Assembly (NCBI GenBank): GCA_016342755.1
Contig: JAEINS010000007.1
Span: 62,001-126,000, forward strand
Reading direction: 5' to 3'
DNA length: 64,000 nucleotides
Source: Melioribacteraceae bacterium
GTDB lineage: Bacteria; Bacteroidota; Ignavibacteria; Ignavibacteriales; Melioribacteraceae
Each line of letters starts with the position of its first letter. Positions within the stretch are counted from its first letter, which is position 1. The notes under the pieces are model-generated. The model worked only from the letters and a program-made list of their open reading frames with translations. It made no database searches and was not told the origin of the DNA. Positions 32,801 to 42,060 of this stretch are shown here, piece after piece. The translations under genes were made by a program, and so were the position numbers.

Positions 32801-34140
32801 TAACTATCAAAGGTATTGTTATAGATGGTAGTACAAATTATTCTGCCGGAATGAAGTATGCTGTGCGTTATTCAAATTCTACTGCTCCTGATACTGTTAA
32901 ATGGGGTTCTAATGCAACATTTATAGATGTAGATTTTAGACATTTATATGATGACGGAAAAGAGACTGGTGACGGACATGCATTTAAAGTTGATGCAAAC
33001 ATGATTTTAGGTGTAGTGAAATTTGAAGGCTGTACATTTAATGATATAGGTTATGAAGCTATTAGAATTTCGGATACTGAAAAATGGTCGATACATCCAG
33101 GGTATACCGGAAAATGTTTTGATTCATTGATTGTTAGAAATTGTACATTTACAAATATTGATGCTGAAGGTATTAGATATTATTCAGATTTAGATCCTGC
33201 AACTCCGGATGCTCCTGTTTTAGTAGAGCATGTAACTTTCAATAATACAGCAACAAGAACAATGTATTTGAAAAACAGCGGCGGTGCGGTTATTAGAGAT
33301 ATAATCATTTCAAATCCAAGAACTTCCGGGCATGGCAGAGATGCTGACTTAATGGATGCTCAGGGACAGACAGGTATTGATACTTATATCAGTGACATAA
33401 ATCTTTTTAACACCGGTGATGTTCCAATTGGTACAGTTGATAACGTGATTGATTCGGCTACTATATACAATATTGATCCAATGTATAAAGATGCTGCTAA
33501 TATGGATTACACTTTACTACCAGCTTCACACCTTTATGGCTTAGCTCATGACGGTGAAGCTATGGGTGATTTAAGATGGGCAACAGAAATACCAACTTCA
33601 GTTTCGTTAGAAATTTTAGCGGAAAATGGAAATGTTACTTTTAGTCCTTTACCTATCGGTAAAACTTACGATCCGGGTACTGTTGTAACTGTTTCTGCAG
33701 TTGCTGATACTGGTTATATGTTTGTTGAGTGGAGCGGCGATTTATCTGGTTCAGATAATCCAGCTTCTATTACAATGGACGGTGATAAGTATATTACAGC
33801 TAATTTCGATATTGATACTGGTGTTGAAGATTTTGATCTTCCTAAAGAATTTGCATTAACCCAGAATTATCCAAATCCGTTTAATCCTTCAACAACAATC
33901 AGATTTGCTCTTCCAACTCAGGCTGTTGTTAGTTTAAGGGTTTATAACATACTTGGTCAGTTAGTTACTACATTATTTAATAATGAAAGTATGACTTCTG
34001 GATACCATAATGTTAAATGGAATAGTCATCAAAAAGATGGTTCGGACATTGCAACTGGTCTTTATATTTACAGATTGAATGCTAAAGGTTTAAATGGCAA
34101 AGAGTTTGTTAAATCAATGAAGATGATGTTACTTAAATAA
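29878..34140 (+). CDS. Giant modular beta-helix T9SS protein with internal duplication
   Basis: Protein of 1420 residues. Signal peptide cut near SMAQ; beta-helix copy 1 (about 24-343) and copy 2 (about 344-663), a tandem duplication of exactly 320 residues; three InlB-type repeats (about 662-732, 737-812, 815-888); a third beta-helix (about 892-1236) resembling the protein of the preceding gene; a fourth InlB-type repeat (about 1241-1310); and a C-terminal T9SS sorting domain (NYPNPFNPSTTIRF). No PL6 catalytic signature was found in any helix. It is probably a multivalent surface polysaccharide-binding or weak lyase protein. The DNA copies share only short identical tracts, so the duplication is old. 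Confidence 0.85.
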   Translation: MKLFTWLKVLILLGMISSLSMAQTIHQVAEGDSTLAAAIADATDGDIIELITDGGLFTNPNQIEIDKSLTIRAHADLVTKPVIKYIGTSTSANLFKVTGSSKVVFDGLELDGDGTTNGAADKAKYAIRFENTELTDTMNIMIDNCFIHDYKEAILKPYPATIIDSFKVHNSILADAGKEGILFYSGSTSDAQVELGYGEVKNCTFYNIKREAVKGDTNPNTKILVDHCTMYNIGGNADKPFIYVDDALDVVVKNSVFQMNTESGNHIRLKDAAGSFVNNCVIWDVADWEIDNATVTDTLRANPLFADAVNYDFTLQAGSPAIGYADDGSAAGDSRWDPTVGNATVHKVEAGTDVLKSVIDMAAAGDTIELVTSGGLYLSADQMVIDKDLVIRGRAGLSEKPILKYIGAETGAYMFKVVASPKVVFNGIELDGDGTAEGGAALAKYALRLDNGDPSLTMNVRVNDCVMHDFNEKIIKPYGDCGMDSLFIHNSVFYNGAKEGIVFYSGSTSDPAVSLEYAEVINCTFYNFAREAIKGETNPDTKILVDRCTFYNIGGPDKPFIYVDDALDVVIKNSVFQKNLEDGNHIRLEDAAGSFVSNCVIWDVFHKDIDNATVTDTLFADPLFADADNGDFTLDAASPARTAGEGGLPVGDSRWAIDPNSKVLAVVTEGNGIVNLDPAGGIYAPGTSVTMTAVPDLGWEFDGWTGISVFPPDQNPTTIVVNDNVTATATFKNLTPQVALTIDSLGLGSVVVNPEAGDDGTFDQASTVKLTAVPATDWEFVEWLGDISSTDNPVSVSLDSNMTVTASYRSTFTQFALNATIVGNGELVFDPMPVIDTYDTNTVVTITAVPAIGWSFEGWAEDLLSTSLTDSVTMNSDKNITATFIENVVPGGILEIDSTWDFMDAVDFANNNSSVHTLLLTTSGLYTTNKSGTVTSRHPLTIMAAEGLSKKPVISNTDPASTEGTIDILRVFDDITIKGIVIDGSTNYSAGMKYAVRYSNSTAPDTVKWGSNATFIDVDFRHLYDDGKETGDGHAFKVDANMILGVVKFEGCTFNDIGYEAIRISDTEKWSIHPGYTGKCFDSLIVRNCTFTNIDAEGIRYYSDLDPATPDAPVLVEHVTFNNTATRTMYLKNSGGAVIRDIIISNPRTSGHGRDADLMDAQGQTGIDTYISDINLFNTGDVPIGTVDNVIDSATIYNIDPMYKDAANMDYTLLPASHLYGLAHDGEAMGDLRWATEIPTSVSLEILAENGNVTFSPLPIGKTYDPGTVVTVSAVADTGYMFVEWSGDLSGSDNPASITMDGDKYITANFDIDTGVEDFDLPKEFALTQNYPNPFNPSTTIRFALPTQAVVSLRVYNILGQLVTTLFNNESMTSGYHNVKWNSHQKDGSDIATGLYIYRLNAKGLNGKEFVKSMKMMLLK
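29947..31866 (+). repeat. In-frame tandem duplication, 960-bp period
   Basis: Copy 1 29947-30906, copy 2 30907-31866. Landmarks recur exactly 960 bp apart, for example TTCAGGATCAACTAG at 30429 and 31389, and AATTGTACTTTCTACAAT at 30481 and 31441. At protein level FIYVDDALDVV(V/I)KNSVFQ is shared. Confidence 0.85.
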
Positions 34141-34149
34141 ATTGTTGAC

Positions 34150-34182
34150 TGGCTATGTTCAGACGGACTCTGAATGTAGCCA
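34150..34182 (+). terminator. Intercistronic hairpin
   Basis: A 14-bp stem (TGGCTATGTTCAGA with TCTGAATGTAGCCA, two G-U pairs, 5-base loop) lies between the giant beta-helix gene and the first PL6 gene. There is little T tract, so it may be a partial terminator or an RNA-processing/stability element separating the secreted-protein part from the rest of the operon. Confidence 0.5.
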
Positions 34183-34201
34183 GCCATATTATTAAAATTA
34201 A

Positions 34202-37162
34202 ATGAATACTAAATTGAATAGAAACTTTGTGAAAAAATTACTCTTAATATTATTTTTATTTGTTGTTAGCAATATAAAAGCCGCAAATTATGTGGTTTCT
34301 TCTGTTGCCGAAATTAAAACAGTAATGGAATCAGCTGTTCCAGGTGATACACTAATTATGAAAAGTGGCGACTGGAATAATGTGAATATAATTTTTGAAG
34401 GCAATGGCACTGAAGCTATGCCGATTGTTTTAAAAGCCGAAGTACCGGGAACCGTTGTTATAAAAGGAAGATCAAACCTAAGAATAAGCGGTTCATATCT
34501 TGTAGTTGACGGTCTTTATTTTGTTGATGGTTATAGTAATTCGGGCGCTGTTGTTGAATTTAGAAACGGAAGCAGTAAGCTTGCGGAAAACTGCCGATTA
34601 ACTAATACAGCTATTGATAATTTTAATCCCCCAAGCAAATCAACTGATTATAAGTGGATTTCATTATATGGAAAGTATAACAGAGTTGATCACTGTTATA
34701 CAACGGGTAAAAAACATAATGGAACAACTTTGGTAGTTTGGCTAGACGGACAAACTAGTTATCATACAATAGATAGTAACTACTTTGCTTCCCGGCCGGA
34801 ACTTGGTGTAAACGGCGGCGAAACTATTAGAATAGGAACAAGTGATTATTCACAAACAGATTCATATACATTAGTAGAGAATAACTATTTTGAAAGATGT
34901 AACGGTGAGATAGAGATTATATCTAATAAATCCGGTCATAATACATTTAGATACAATACATTTTTTGAATGTGAAGGAGCTTTAACTTTAAGACACGGTA
35001 AATTTGCCGAAGTTTACGGTAATTATTTTTTTGGAAACAAAAAAGATAATACCGGCGGCATTCGTATTATAGATGAAGATCATAAAGTATACAATAATTA
35101 CTTTCAGGATTTAACAGGCAGTTCTTTCAGAAGTGCGTTAACAATAATGAATGGTGTTCCAAACTCTCCGCTTAATAGATATTTTCAGGTTAAAAGAGCT
35201 GAAGTAGTAAATAATACATTTGTCAATTGCGAAAGTACTTTTAGAATTTGTGCCGGAGCAGATGATGAAAGAACACTTGTCCCGGTGGATTGCATTATTG
35301 CAAATAATGTTGCCATATCAAATTATCAAATAATAGATTATGATGATGATCCGGTTAACCTGATATATAACAGTAATGTTTTTAACGGTTCATCGCTGGG
35401 GATCGATAATCCAGGTGGAATTATAATTGCGGATCCTGAATTAGTTGCGGCCGATAGCGGTTTATGGAGACCGGCATCAACAAGTGTGCTTATAAACTCT
35501 GGATCGAATGATTATAGTTATATTTTAGAAGATATAGACGGGCAACCTCGTTCCGGTTCTATAGATATTGGTGCGGATGAATTATCGGATCTGCAAATTT
35601 TGAGACGACCTTTGAACAGTAGTGATGTGGGTCCTTCCTGGTATCCACCGGCTTTAATACCCGGGAAAACTATTTATGTAAGTGCAGGAACTGATTCATT
35701 ATTAAATGCTATTGATAACGCAAGTATTAAAGATACAATAGAACTTATTACTGATGGCGGTATTTATGAAAATACTTCTGCAATTGAAATTTCAAAATTA
35801 GTTAGAATTAAAAGTTCGGCAGGATTATCAGTTAAACCAGAAATCAGACAAATTAGCAGTACAGAATCAACACGTTCTATTATTGTGATGAATGAAAGAG
35901 GGGATTTGGATCTGCGGGGAGTTAGTTTAAATGGTATGTCCGGGACTTCCACTCCGGCAAAATACCTTATAAGAACTTCGGAAGATGAAATGACAAAATC
36001 ATATAAATTAAAAATTACTAATTGTTATTTTCATGATGTTTCAATAGAAGGAAACGGAAATTTTTTAAGAGCTTATCCCGGAACATTTGCGGATACAATA
36101 ATTATAAAAAACAGCTTGTTTACCAATGCCGGGAAAGAAGGAATACGACTAAAGGATGAAGAGACAAACAGCGGTAAATATAATGTAGATTATTTTGAAG
36201 TTTCCAATTCCACTTTTTGGAATATCCCAAGAGAAGCAATCAATATATATGCGGGTGATAATGCTATTTTCACTCCTTGTCCTAAAATAGTTATTGATCA
36301 TGCTACATTTGATAATTGCGGATACGAAGGAACACAAATTATAAATCCAAAAAATTGTGATGGTATAGTAATTAAAAATTCTCTGTTCAGTAACGGTGAT
36401 ACAAATTCTTATTCAGTTTCCCTTTATGGTTTGTTCGCAAATTTTGAATATAACAATATTTTTAATGCCGGTGAAGTTGAATTAACTGGCAATCTAGAGT
36501 TGGGAACAGGTAATGCCGGTTATGATCCCATGTATATTGATGCAGCAAGCGGAGATTTCACTTTACCCGGGAATTCACTGATTCTTAATAAGGCAAAAGA
36601 TAAATCTGTAATTGGTGATACTAGATGGGCGGTTAATCCTCGTTCATATTTTACAATTGATGAAATAATATTTGGTGAAGGTATAATAAGCTATTCACCG
36701 GAATCTGTTTCAAAAGATTACGAACCAAATACAGAAGTTACACTTAGTGCATTCCCAAGAGAAGGATATGAGTTTTATTCTTGGAGCGGTGATATAAATT
36801 CTGAAGATTCTGTTGTTCAAATAAGTATGGATAGTGATAAATCTATTATTGCTACTTTTTCAAAAATTGTTTCTGTAGATGAGAATTCAGAAATCCCAAA
36901 TAAATTTGAATTAAAGCAGAACTATCCAAATCCATTTAATCCAAGCACTATTATTGAATATGCTATACCTAAAGAATCTTTTGTAGATCTGGCTATTTAC
37001 AATATACAAGGTGAGTTGGTAAAAAATCTTTTTAATGGCAATCAGCACGCCGGTAATTACAGCATTACCTGGAAACCAAAAAATTTAACTAGCGGACTGT
37101 ATATTTTAATCATTAGAGCAAATTCATTTTATTCATCCCGTAAGATGATATTTATGAAGTAA
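34202..37162 (+). CDS. PL6-family alginate lyase with T9SS domain
   Basis: Secreted lyase of 986 residues. Signal peptide (cut near IKAA); PL6/chondroitinase-B-like beta-helix (about 28-455) with the calcium-site NGEIE (E236, E238), Bronsted base K243 in ISNK and R264 in LRHG, all conserved. A second beta-helix of the accessory type (about 485-830), an InlB-type repeat (about 832-900) and a T9SS tail (NYPNPFNPSTIIEYAI) follow. PL6 enzymes cut alginate, often MG or G blocks; the family also includes dermatan-sulfate lyases. The surrounding KDG pathway favours alginate. It probably works on the cell surface. It begins a tightly packed series of genes. Confidence 0.9.
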   Translation: MNTKLNRNFVKKLLLILFLFVVSNIKAANYVVSSVAEIKTVMESAVPGDTLIMKSGDWNNVNIIFEGNGTEAMPIVLKAEVPGTVVIKGRSNLRISGSYLVVDGLYFVDGYSNSGAVVEFRNGSSKLAENCRLTNTAIDNFNPPSKSTDYKWISLYGKYNRVDHCYTTGKKHNGTTLVVWLDGQTSYHTIDSNYFASRPELGVNGGETIRIGTSDYSQTDSYTLVENNYFERCNGEIEIISNKSGHNTFRYNTFFECEGALTLRHGKFAEVYGNYFFGNKKDNTGGIRIIDEDHKVYNNYFQDLTGSSFRSALTIMNGVPNSPLNRYFQVKRAEVVNNTFVNCESTFRICAGADDERTLVPVDCIIANNVAISNYQIIDYDDDPVNLIYNSNVFNGSSLGIDNPGGIIIADPELVAADSGLWRPASTSVLINSGSNDYSYILEDIDGQPRSGSIDIGADELSDLQILRRPLNSSDVGPSWYPPALIPGKTIYVSAGTDSLLNAIDNASIKDTIELITDGGIYENTSAIEISKLVRIKSSAGLSVKPEIRQISSTESTRSIIVMNERGDLDLRGVSLNGMSGTSTPAKYLIRTSEDEMTKSYKLKITNCYFHDVSIEGNGNFLRAYPGTFADTIIIKNSLFTNAGKEGIRLKDEETNSGKYNVDYFEVSNSTFWNIPREAINIYAGDNAIFTPCPKIVIDHATFDNCGYEGTQIINPKNCDGIVIKNSLFSNGDTNSYSVSLYGLFANFEYNNIFNAGEVELTGNLELGTGNAGYDPMYIDAASGDFTLPGNSLILNKAKDKSVIGDTRWAVNPRSYFTIDEIIFGEGIISYSPESVSKDYEPNTEVTLSAFPREGYEFYSWSGDINSEDSVVQISMDSDKSIIATFSKIVSVDENSEIPNKFELKQNYPNPFNPSTIIEYAIPKESFVDLAIYNIQGELVKNLFNGNQHAGNYSITWKPKNLTSGLYILIIRANSFYSSRKMIFMK

Positions 37163-37172
37163 GAAAAACTAA

Positions 37173-39095
37173 ATGAAATTTAAAAATAAAAACATATTAC
37201 TGATATTATTATTCACTATCTCAATAGTGAACGCACAAGAATGGCAATCTAAAATAGTTTATATTGGTGCGGATGATAAACTTGTGTACGAAAGAGATAG
37301 TTCTGGAAACGCAATTCCAGATTTTAGTTATGCGGGGTATAAAAATGGCAATGATACAATACCTTTTGTCCCGGTAGTTAAAACAATATCAGCTATAGAA
37401 GGCGATAATACCAGCTACATAAATAATGCAATTTTTGAGATAGCTCTAAATTTCCCGATCCAGGAGAATGGATTTAGAGGTGCTTTATTACTTGAAAAAG
37501 GATATTATCAGGTAAATGGAACTATCAAACTAAATGCTACAGGTATTGTTTTACGAGGTGAAGGTCAGGGAGAAAACCCGGATTCTAATACAGTAATTTA
37601 CGGCAAAGGCAATTCACCAGGCAGCAGAACAATAATAATAGCCGGTGGCGGAACTTCTTCTAAATGGTCTGATCAAATTTCAGGTACAAAAACAAATATT
37701 ACAAGTGATACTGTTTTAGTTGGTGAAAAAACTTTTGAAGTTGAAGATGCCTCAGAATACTCTGTTGGTGACAACATAATTCTATATCACCCTTGCACAA
37801 CGGAATGGCTTGAATCTATAAATTATGGTGGAACTCGTTCTGAAGATGGAGGAGCTGAATCAGATGATATTCCATGGGAAGTTGGCAGTCAGCCGATAGT
37901 ATATAATAGATACATTACAAAAATTGAAGGTAATGTTATTACAGTAGATGTACCGGTGTTTAATCATCTATTCAAAGAATTATCTCAATCCTATATTTAT
38001 AAATATGGGCGCGGAGCTTTAAGAACAAATATTGGAATTGAAACCTTACGTGTTGATATTGAAACAAATAATTTCACAAATGATGAATCACACGCTAAGA
38101 ATGCAATTGATTTGTTTTTGATTGAAGATGGCTGGGTTAGGGATGTAACAGCACTTCATTTTTACGAGTCGGGTTTTAGAACAAATACAGCAACACGTTT
38201 AACTATTGAAGATTGTACTGCTATTTATCCGGTATGCCAAATTACCGGAGGCAGAAGATATAATTTTAATGTTTACACAGCTTCACAGCAAATTTTATTT
38301 CAGAATTGTTATGCAAACGAAGGGCGCCATTCATATATGTCAAACGGAATGTCATGGACTTCTGGAATAGTGTTCTATAACTGTGTTTCAGAAGGTGCTT
38401 ATGCGGCAAGCGAAGGACACAGAAGATGGAGCCAGGGGTTACTATATGATAACCACCGGGAATTAGATAATGTTCGCGCTGGTTATAATACACGCCGAAT
38501 CGGCTTATATAACAGAGCCTATTATGGAACAAGCCACGGATGGTCATCGGTTAATTCAGTAATCTGGAATTGTGATGTTAAGGATGGTCAAATATTAATT
38601 CAAAAACCTCCTGCTGCTCAAAATTATTCTATCGGAAGTTTCGCTTCTTTAATTGCCGGTCATGGCGATTCATCATTCGACGAACCTGAGGGATATATTG
38701 AAGGAACTAATAAAGCAGGATCCTTAAATCCGGGTTCTTTATATAAAGCCCAGCTAAAAGAAAGAATGGAAACAACAGTTTCTATTGATGATAATAATCA
38801 AGAAGCTATTTTACCGGGTGAGTTGACTCTATATCAAAATTATCCTAATCCGTTTAATCCATCAACTACAATAAGTTATTCAATTCCTCAAACAGGAAAA
38901 GTAACTATCAGAGTTTATGATATCACCGGAAGTCTGGTTAAAACCTTATATAACGGAGTTAGTGAAGCTGGTGTTAATTATATAAACTGGAATGGAACTA
39001 ATAAGTCGTATTCAGAAGTTGGTTCCGGTGTTTATTTATATACAATACAAACAAGATTCGGATTACTGTCCGGTAAAATGATTTTAATGAAGTAG
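37173..39095 (+). CDS. T9SS-secreted right-handed beta-helix enzyme candidate
   Basis: Protein of 640 residues with signal peptide (cut near VNAQ). It has an N-terminal PDFSYAGYKNGND motif also found, as LPDYSFAGYKWGEES, in the lipoprotein at 47540, then a pectate-lyase-3-type start (GALLLEKGYYQVNGTIKL, VLRGEG), a beta-helix with many Asn/His-lined turns, and a T9SS domain (NYPNPFNPSTTISYSI). The family resembles DUF4955/pectate-lyase-superfamily proteins in marine polysaccharide loci. Activity is unknown; a lyase or hydrolase is plausible. Only 10 bp separate it from the PL6 gene. Confidence 0.75.
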   Translation: MKFKNKNILLILLFTISIVNAQEWQSKIVYIGADDKLVYERDSSGNAIPDFSYAGYKNGNDTIPFVPVVKTISAIEGDNTSYINNAIFEIALNFPIQENGFRGALLLEKGYYQVNGTIKLNATGIVLRGEGQGENPDSNTVIYGKGNSPGSRTIIIAGGGTSSKWSDQISGTKTNITSDTVLVGEKTFEVEDASEYSVGDNIILYHPCTTEWLESINYGGTRSEDGGAESDDIPWEVGSQPIVYNRYITKIEGNVITVDVPVFNHLFKELSQSYIYKYGRGALRTNIGIETLRVDIETNNFTNDESHAKNAIDLFLIEDGWVRDVTALHFYESGFRTNTATRLTIEDCTAIYPVCQITGGRRYNFNVYTASQQILFQNCYANEGRHSYMSNGMSWTSGIVFYNCVSEGAYAASEGHRRWSQGLLYDNHRELDNVRAGYNTRRIGLYNRAYYGTSHGWSSVNSVIWNCDVKDGQILIQKPPAAQNYSIGSFASLIAGHGDSSFDEPEGYIEGTNKAGSLNPGSLYKAQLKERMETTVSIDDNNQEAILPGELTLYQNYPNPFNPSTTISYSIPQTGKVTIRVYDITGSLVKTLYNGVSEAGVNYINWNGTNKSYSEVGSGVYLYTIQTRFGLLSGKMILMK

Positions 39096-39102
39096 GATTT
39101 TA

Positions 39103-40338
39103 ATGAAGATTAAAGTTTTAATAGTATTATTAACATGTTTTATATTGACTTCCCGGGCTACGGGTCAATCATTAAATATTTTTAAAATTTCAGATTTGGA
39201 AAATATAAAAACAAGTTTTCAAAAAGACGAAAAATTTAAGAAAGAAGTTAATGATCTTAAAACAATAGCGAATAAAGCTATTGAGAATATGCCCTATACA
39301 ATTACAAAATATAAAGCACCTCACACAGATGATGCTACCATAAACGATTATTACAGTGATAGTCCGTATTGGTGGCCTGTAGAAGGTGATTTGGACGCTC
39401 CCTATTTTAGAAAGGATGGGATAAGAAATCCAGATCGGTTTATGGATCATAAAAATGAAGCTTCTAACTTTTACAAAGGTATAATGGCGCTTGTTTATTA
39501 TTCATATCTAACTGATGATTATTCGTTTACCGGAAAAATTAATGAAATGCTTAGAGTCTGGTTTGTTGATGAAACAACAAAGATGAATCCAAATCTAAAA
39601 TATTCGCAATTGATAAGGAACAGAACAAAAAAACGGGGTGTCGGAATTATTGATGGCCGAAGATTCGCTGTTTTGTTAGAAGCTGTCTCGTTGCTAAAAG
39701 AAAGAAATAAAATAGATAATGATGTTTATGATGGAATAAAAAGTTGGTATTCAGATTATCTTAGCTGGCTTACAACAAGTTATTATGGCTTAGATGAAAA
39801 GCAGCGTGGAAACAATCATTCAACATGGTGGGCTGTTCAGGTTGCGGCTGCAAGCAGTTTCTTAAATAATGAAAAAGAACTGACTAACATTAACGCTTAT
39901 GCAAGAGAGTTTTTATTGGATAATCAAATTGATGAGAACGCGCGCCAGCCTTTAGAAGAAGTTCGTACAAAATCACTTTCATACTCAAGCTTTAATGTAA
40001 ATGCGCATTCTTTTCTTAATGCTGTTTTATTAAGCAGAGAAATTGATAATTGGAATTACACCAATAAAAATGGTAAAAAACTGGTTGATGTTATTGATTA
40101 TTTAATCCCGTTTATGAACGATCCTTCAAAGTGGGAATTAGAAGAAATTGGTACAATTAGTAATTCCCATACTATTTTTCTGGGTATATCAGGATTAAAA
40201 CTTAACAATCAAAATTATTTAAAAGCATTTGCGGAACTGTCAAATTACACGGAAAGAAAATTAACAAGTCCGTCATTTGATCCAATACAGATAATGTTAG
40301 AAGCAATTATAAAATTAAAACTGAGTGAAAATGAATAA
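39103..40338 (+). CDS. Periplasmic PF05426-type alginate/uronan lyase
   Basis: Protein of 411 residues with signal peptide (about 1-21, cut near ATGQ) and an all-alpha toroid of the Alginate_lyase family (PF05426; PL5/PL38 type). Signatures: SPYWWPVEGDLDAPYFRKDG, TKMNPNLKYSQLIRNRT and the active-site NNHSTWWAVQ. A homologue with the same blocks is encoded at 55895. No T9SS tail and no lipobox, so it is probably free in the periplasm, acting on oligosaccharides imported by the receptor. It overlaps the aldolase gene by eight bases. Confidence 0.8.
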   Translation: MKIKVLIVLLTCFILTSRATGQSLNIFKISDLENIKTSFQKDEKFKKEVNDLKTIANKAIENMPYTITKYKAPHTDDATINDYYSDSPYWWPVEGDLDAPYFRKDGIRNPDRFMDHKNEASNFYKGIMALVYYSYLTDDYSFTGKINEMLRVWFVDETTKMNPNLKYSQLIRNRTKKRGVGIIDGRRFAVLLEAVSLLKERNKIDNDVYDGIKSWYSDYLSWLTTSYYGLDEKQRGNNHSTWWAVQVAAASSFLNNEKELTNINAYAREFLLDNQIDENARQPLEEVRTKSLSYSSFNVNAHSFLNAVLLSREIDNWNYTNKNGKKLVDVIDYLIPFMNDPSKWELEEIGTISNSHTIFLGISGLKLNNQNYLKAFAELSNYTERKLTSPSFDPIQIMLEAIIKLKLSENE

Positions 40339-40990
40339 CGAAATTGATTTAAGAGTTGACAAATTATTAGAGAACAAAGCATTTGCTGTCCTAAGATTAA
40401 AAGACAGTACCAAGGCATTACCTGTTGTAGAAGCTTTAATTAAAGGCGGTGTAAAAAATATTGAAGTTACATTAACAACAGAAAATCCTTATCAGGTTAT
40501 TGAAGAGGTTGCAAAAGAATTTGCAAGTGAAGCAATTATTGGAGTTGGCTCTGTTCTTAATAAAGAAATGATGATTTCATCGATTGACGCTGGCGCAACT
40601 TATGTTGTTACACCAATATTCAATCCATCTTTAATTGATATTTGCCACGGTTATAAATTCCCAATATTTACCGGTGCTTTTAGTCCGACTGAAATTAATA
40701 ATGCGGTTGTTGCCGGAGCCGATATAGTAAAAGTATTTCCCGCAAATATTTTGGGCATGGAATTTTTCAAAGCCATTTTAGCACCAATGCCTGATCTAAA
40801 AATAATGCCGACAGGCGGAGTTAGTCTTACAAATGCGGATCAATGGTTTAATGTTGGGGCTTGTGCAGTTGGTGTTGGCGGTTGTTTGATTGATTCAAAA
40901 GCAATTGAAGAAAATAATTTTTCAAAGTTAACCGAAAATGCCGAACAGTTGATGAATACAATAAATAGTTATTTCGAAAAAAATATATAG
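40331..40990 (+). CDS. eda: 2-dehydro-3-deoxy-phosphogluconate (KDPG) aldolase
   Basis: Class I aldolase of about 219 residues splitting KDPG into pyruvate and glyceraldehyde 3-phosphate. Seen: the IEVTLTTENP block (catalytic Glu), GVGSVLNKEM, the Schiff-base lysine in IVKVFPAN and the PTGGV phosphate-binding loop. The ATG at 40331 is preferred over the GTG two codons earlier. It is the last step of the pathway encoded here: DEH to KDG (SDR, 42802), KDG to KDPG (kinase, 40998), KDPG cleavage. Translationally coupled to the lyase before it and 7 bp from the kinase. Confidence 0.95.
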   Translation: MNNEIDLRVDKLLENKAFAVLRLKDSTKALPVVEALIKGGVKNIEVTLTTENPYQVIEEVAKEFASEAIIGVGSVLNKEMMISSIDAGATYVVTPIFNPSLIDICHGYKFPIFTGAFSPTEINNAVVAGADIVKVFPANILGMEFFKAILAPMPDLKIMPTGGVSLTNADQWFNVGACAVGVGGCLIDSKAIEENNFSKLTENAEQLMNTINSYFEKNI

Positions 40991-40997
40991 TACAGAA

Positions 40998-42035
40998 ATG
41001 GAAAATAAAAAAATTGTAACGTTTGGTGAAATAATGTTGAGACTCTCAACACCTGGATTTAAAAGATTTGTCCAGAGCAGTAATTTTGATGTGGAGTATG
41101 GCGGCGGTGAAGCAAATGTGGCAGTATCATTGGCTAATTATGGCTTGGACAGTTACTTCGTTTCAAAATTACCCAAACATGAAATTGGGCAAAGTGCCGT
41201 AAATAGCCTGCGAAGGTATGGGGTTGGAACTGATTTCATAGTTAGAGGCGGTGATCGCGTTGGTATTTATTTCCTGGAATCTGGTGCAAGTCAAAGAGCA
41301 TCAAAAGTTGTATACGACAGAGCAAATTCTGCTATTAGTTTAGCTGAGCCTGGTGAGTTTAACTGGGAACAAATTTTTGACGGCAAGGCCTGGTTTCATT
41401 GGACAGGCATAACTCCGGCTCTTGGTGATAAAGCACAGACCGCGGTTAAAGAGGCTTGTATCGCTGCTAAAAAACTTGGATTGAAAATTAGTTGTGATCT
41501 TAACTTTAGAAAAAAAATGTGGACTGAAGCAGAAGCTCAGGCTGTAATGAATCCGCTTATGGAATATGTTGACGTTTGTATAGCTAATGAAGAAGATGCA
41601 GAAAAAAGTTTAGGACTTAAGCCAAGACAAACTGATATAGAAAATGCTGAACTGAATGAAGAAGGCTACTTTATCCTAGCCAAAGAATTGAAAGAAAAGT
41701 ATAAATTTGAAACAGTTGCAATTACTTTGCGGGAAAGCTTTTCGGCTTCGAGAAACGGATGGAGCGCATTATTACTAGACGAAAAGGATTGCAATGAACC
41801 TTACAGATCAAAACGTTATGATATACAGATTGTAGATAGAGTAGGTGGCGGAGATTCCTTTGCAAGCGGCTTAGTATATGGATTACTTACAAAAGATAGT
41901 ACTAAAGATGCATTAGAGTTTGCGGTTACCGCATCTTGTTTAAAACAGACTATTCCGGGTGATTTTAATTTAGTTTCTACTGAAGAAGTTGAAAAAATAA
42001 TTTCCAGCGGTGGATCTGGTAGAGTTGATAGATAA
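40998..42035 (+). CDS. kdgK: 2-dehydro-3-deoxygluconate (KDG) kinase, PfkB family
   Basis: Ribokinase-like enzyme of 345 residues phosphorylating KDG to KDPG with ATP. The N-terminal TFGEIMLRLSTPGFKRF is characteristic of KDG kinases, GGGEANVAVSLANYG is the first PfkB signature, and the C-terminal DRVGGGDSFASGLVYGL carries the anion hole and catalytic Asp. Its neighbours are the aldolase before and the FadR regulator after, which supports KDG over fructose or ribose as substrate. Confidence 0.93.
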   Translation: MENKKIVTFGEIMLRLSTPGFKRFVQSSNFDVEYGGGEANVAVSLANYGLDSYFVSKLPKHEIGQSAVNSLRRYGVGTDFIVRGGDRVGIYFLESGASQRASKVVYDRANSAISLAEPGEFNWEQIFDGKAWFHWTGITPALGDKAQTAVKEACIAAKKLGLKISCDLNFRKKMWTEAEAQAVMNPLMEYVDVCIANEEDAEKSLGLKPRQTDIENAELNEEGYFILAKELKEKYKFETVAITLRESFSASRNGWSALLLDEKDCNEPYRSKRYDIQIVDRVGGGDSFASGLVYGLLTKDSTKDALEFAVTASCLKQTIPGDFNLVSTEEVEKIISSGGSGRVDR

Positions 42036-42060
42036 TTGTTTTTATTAAACTGAGGATAAA

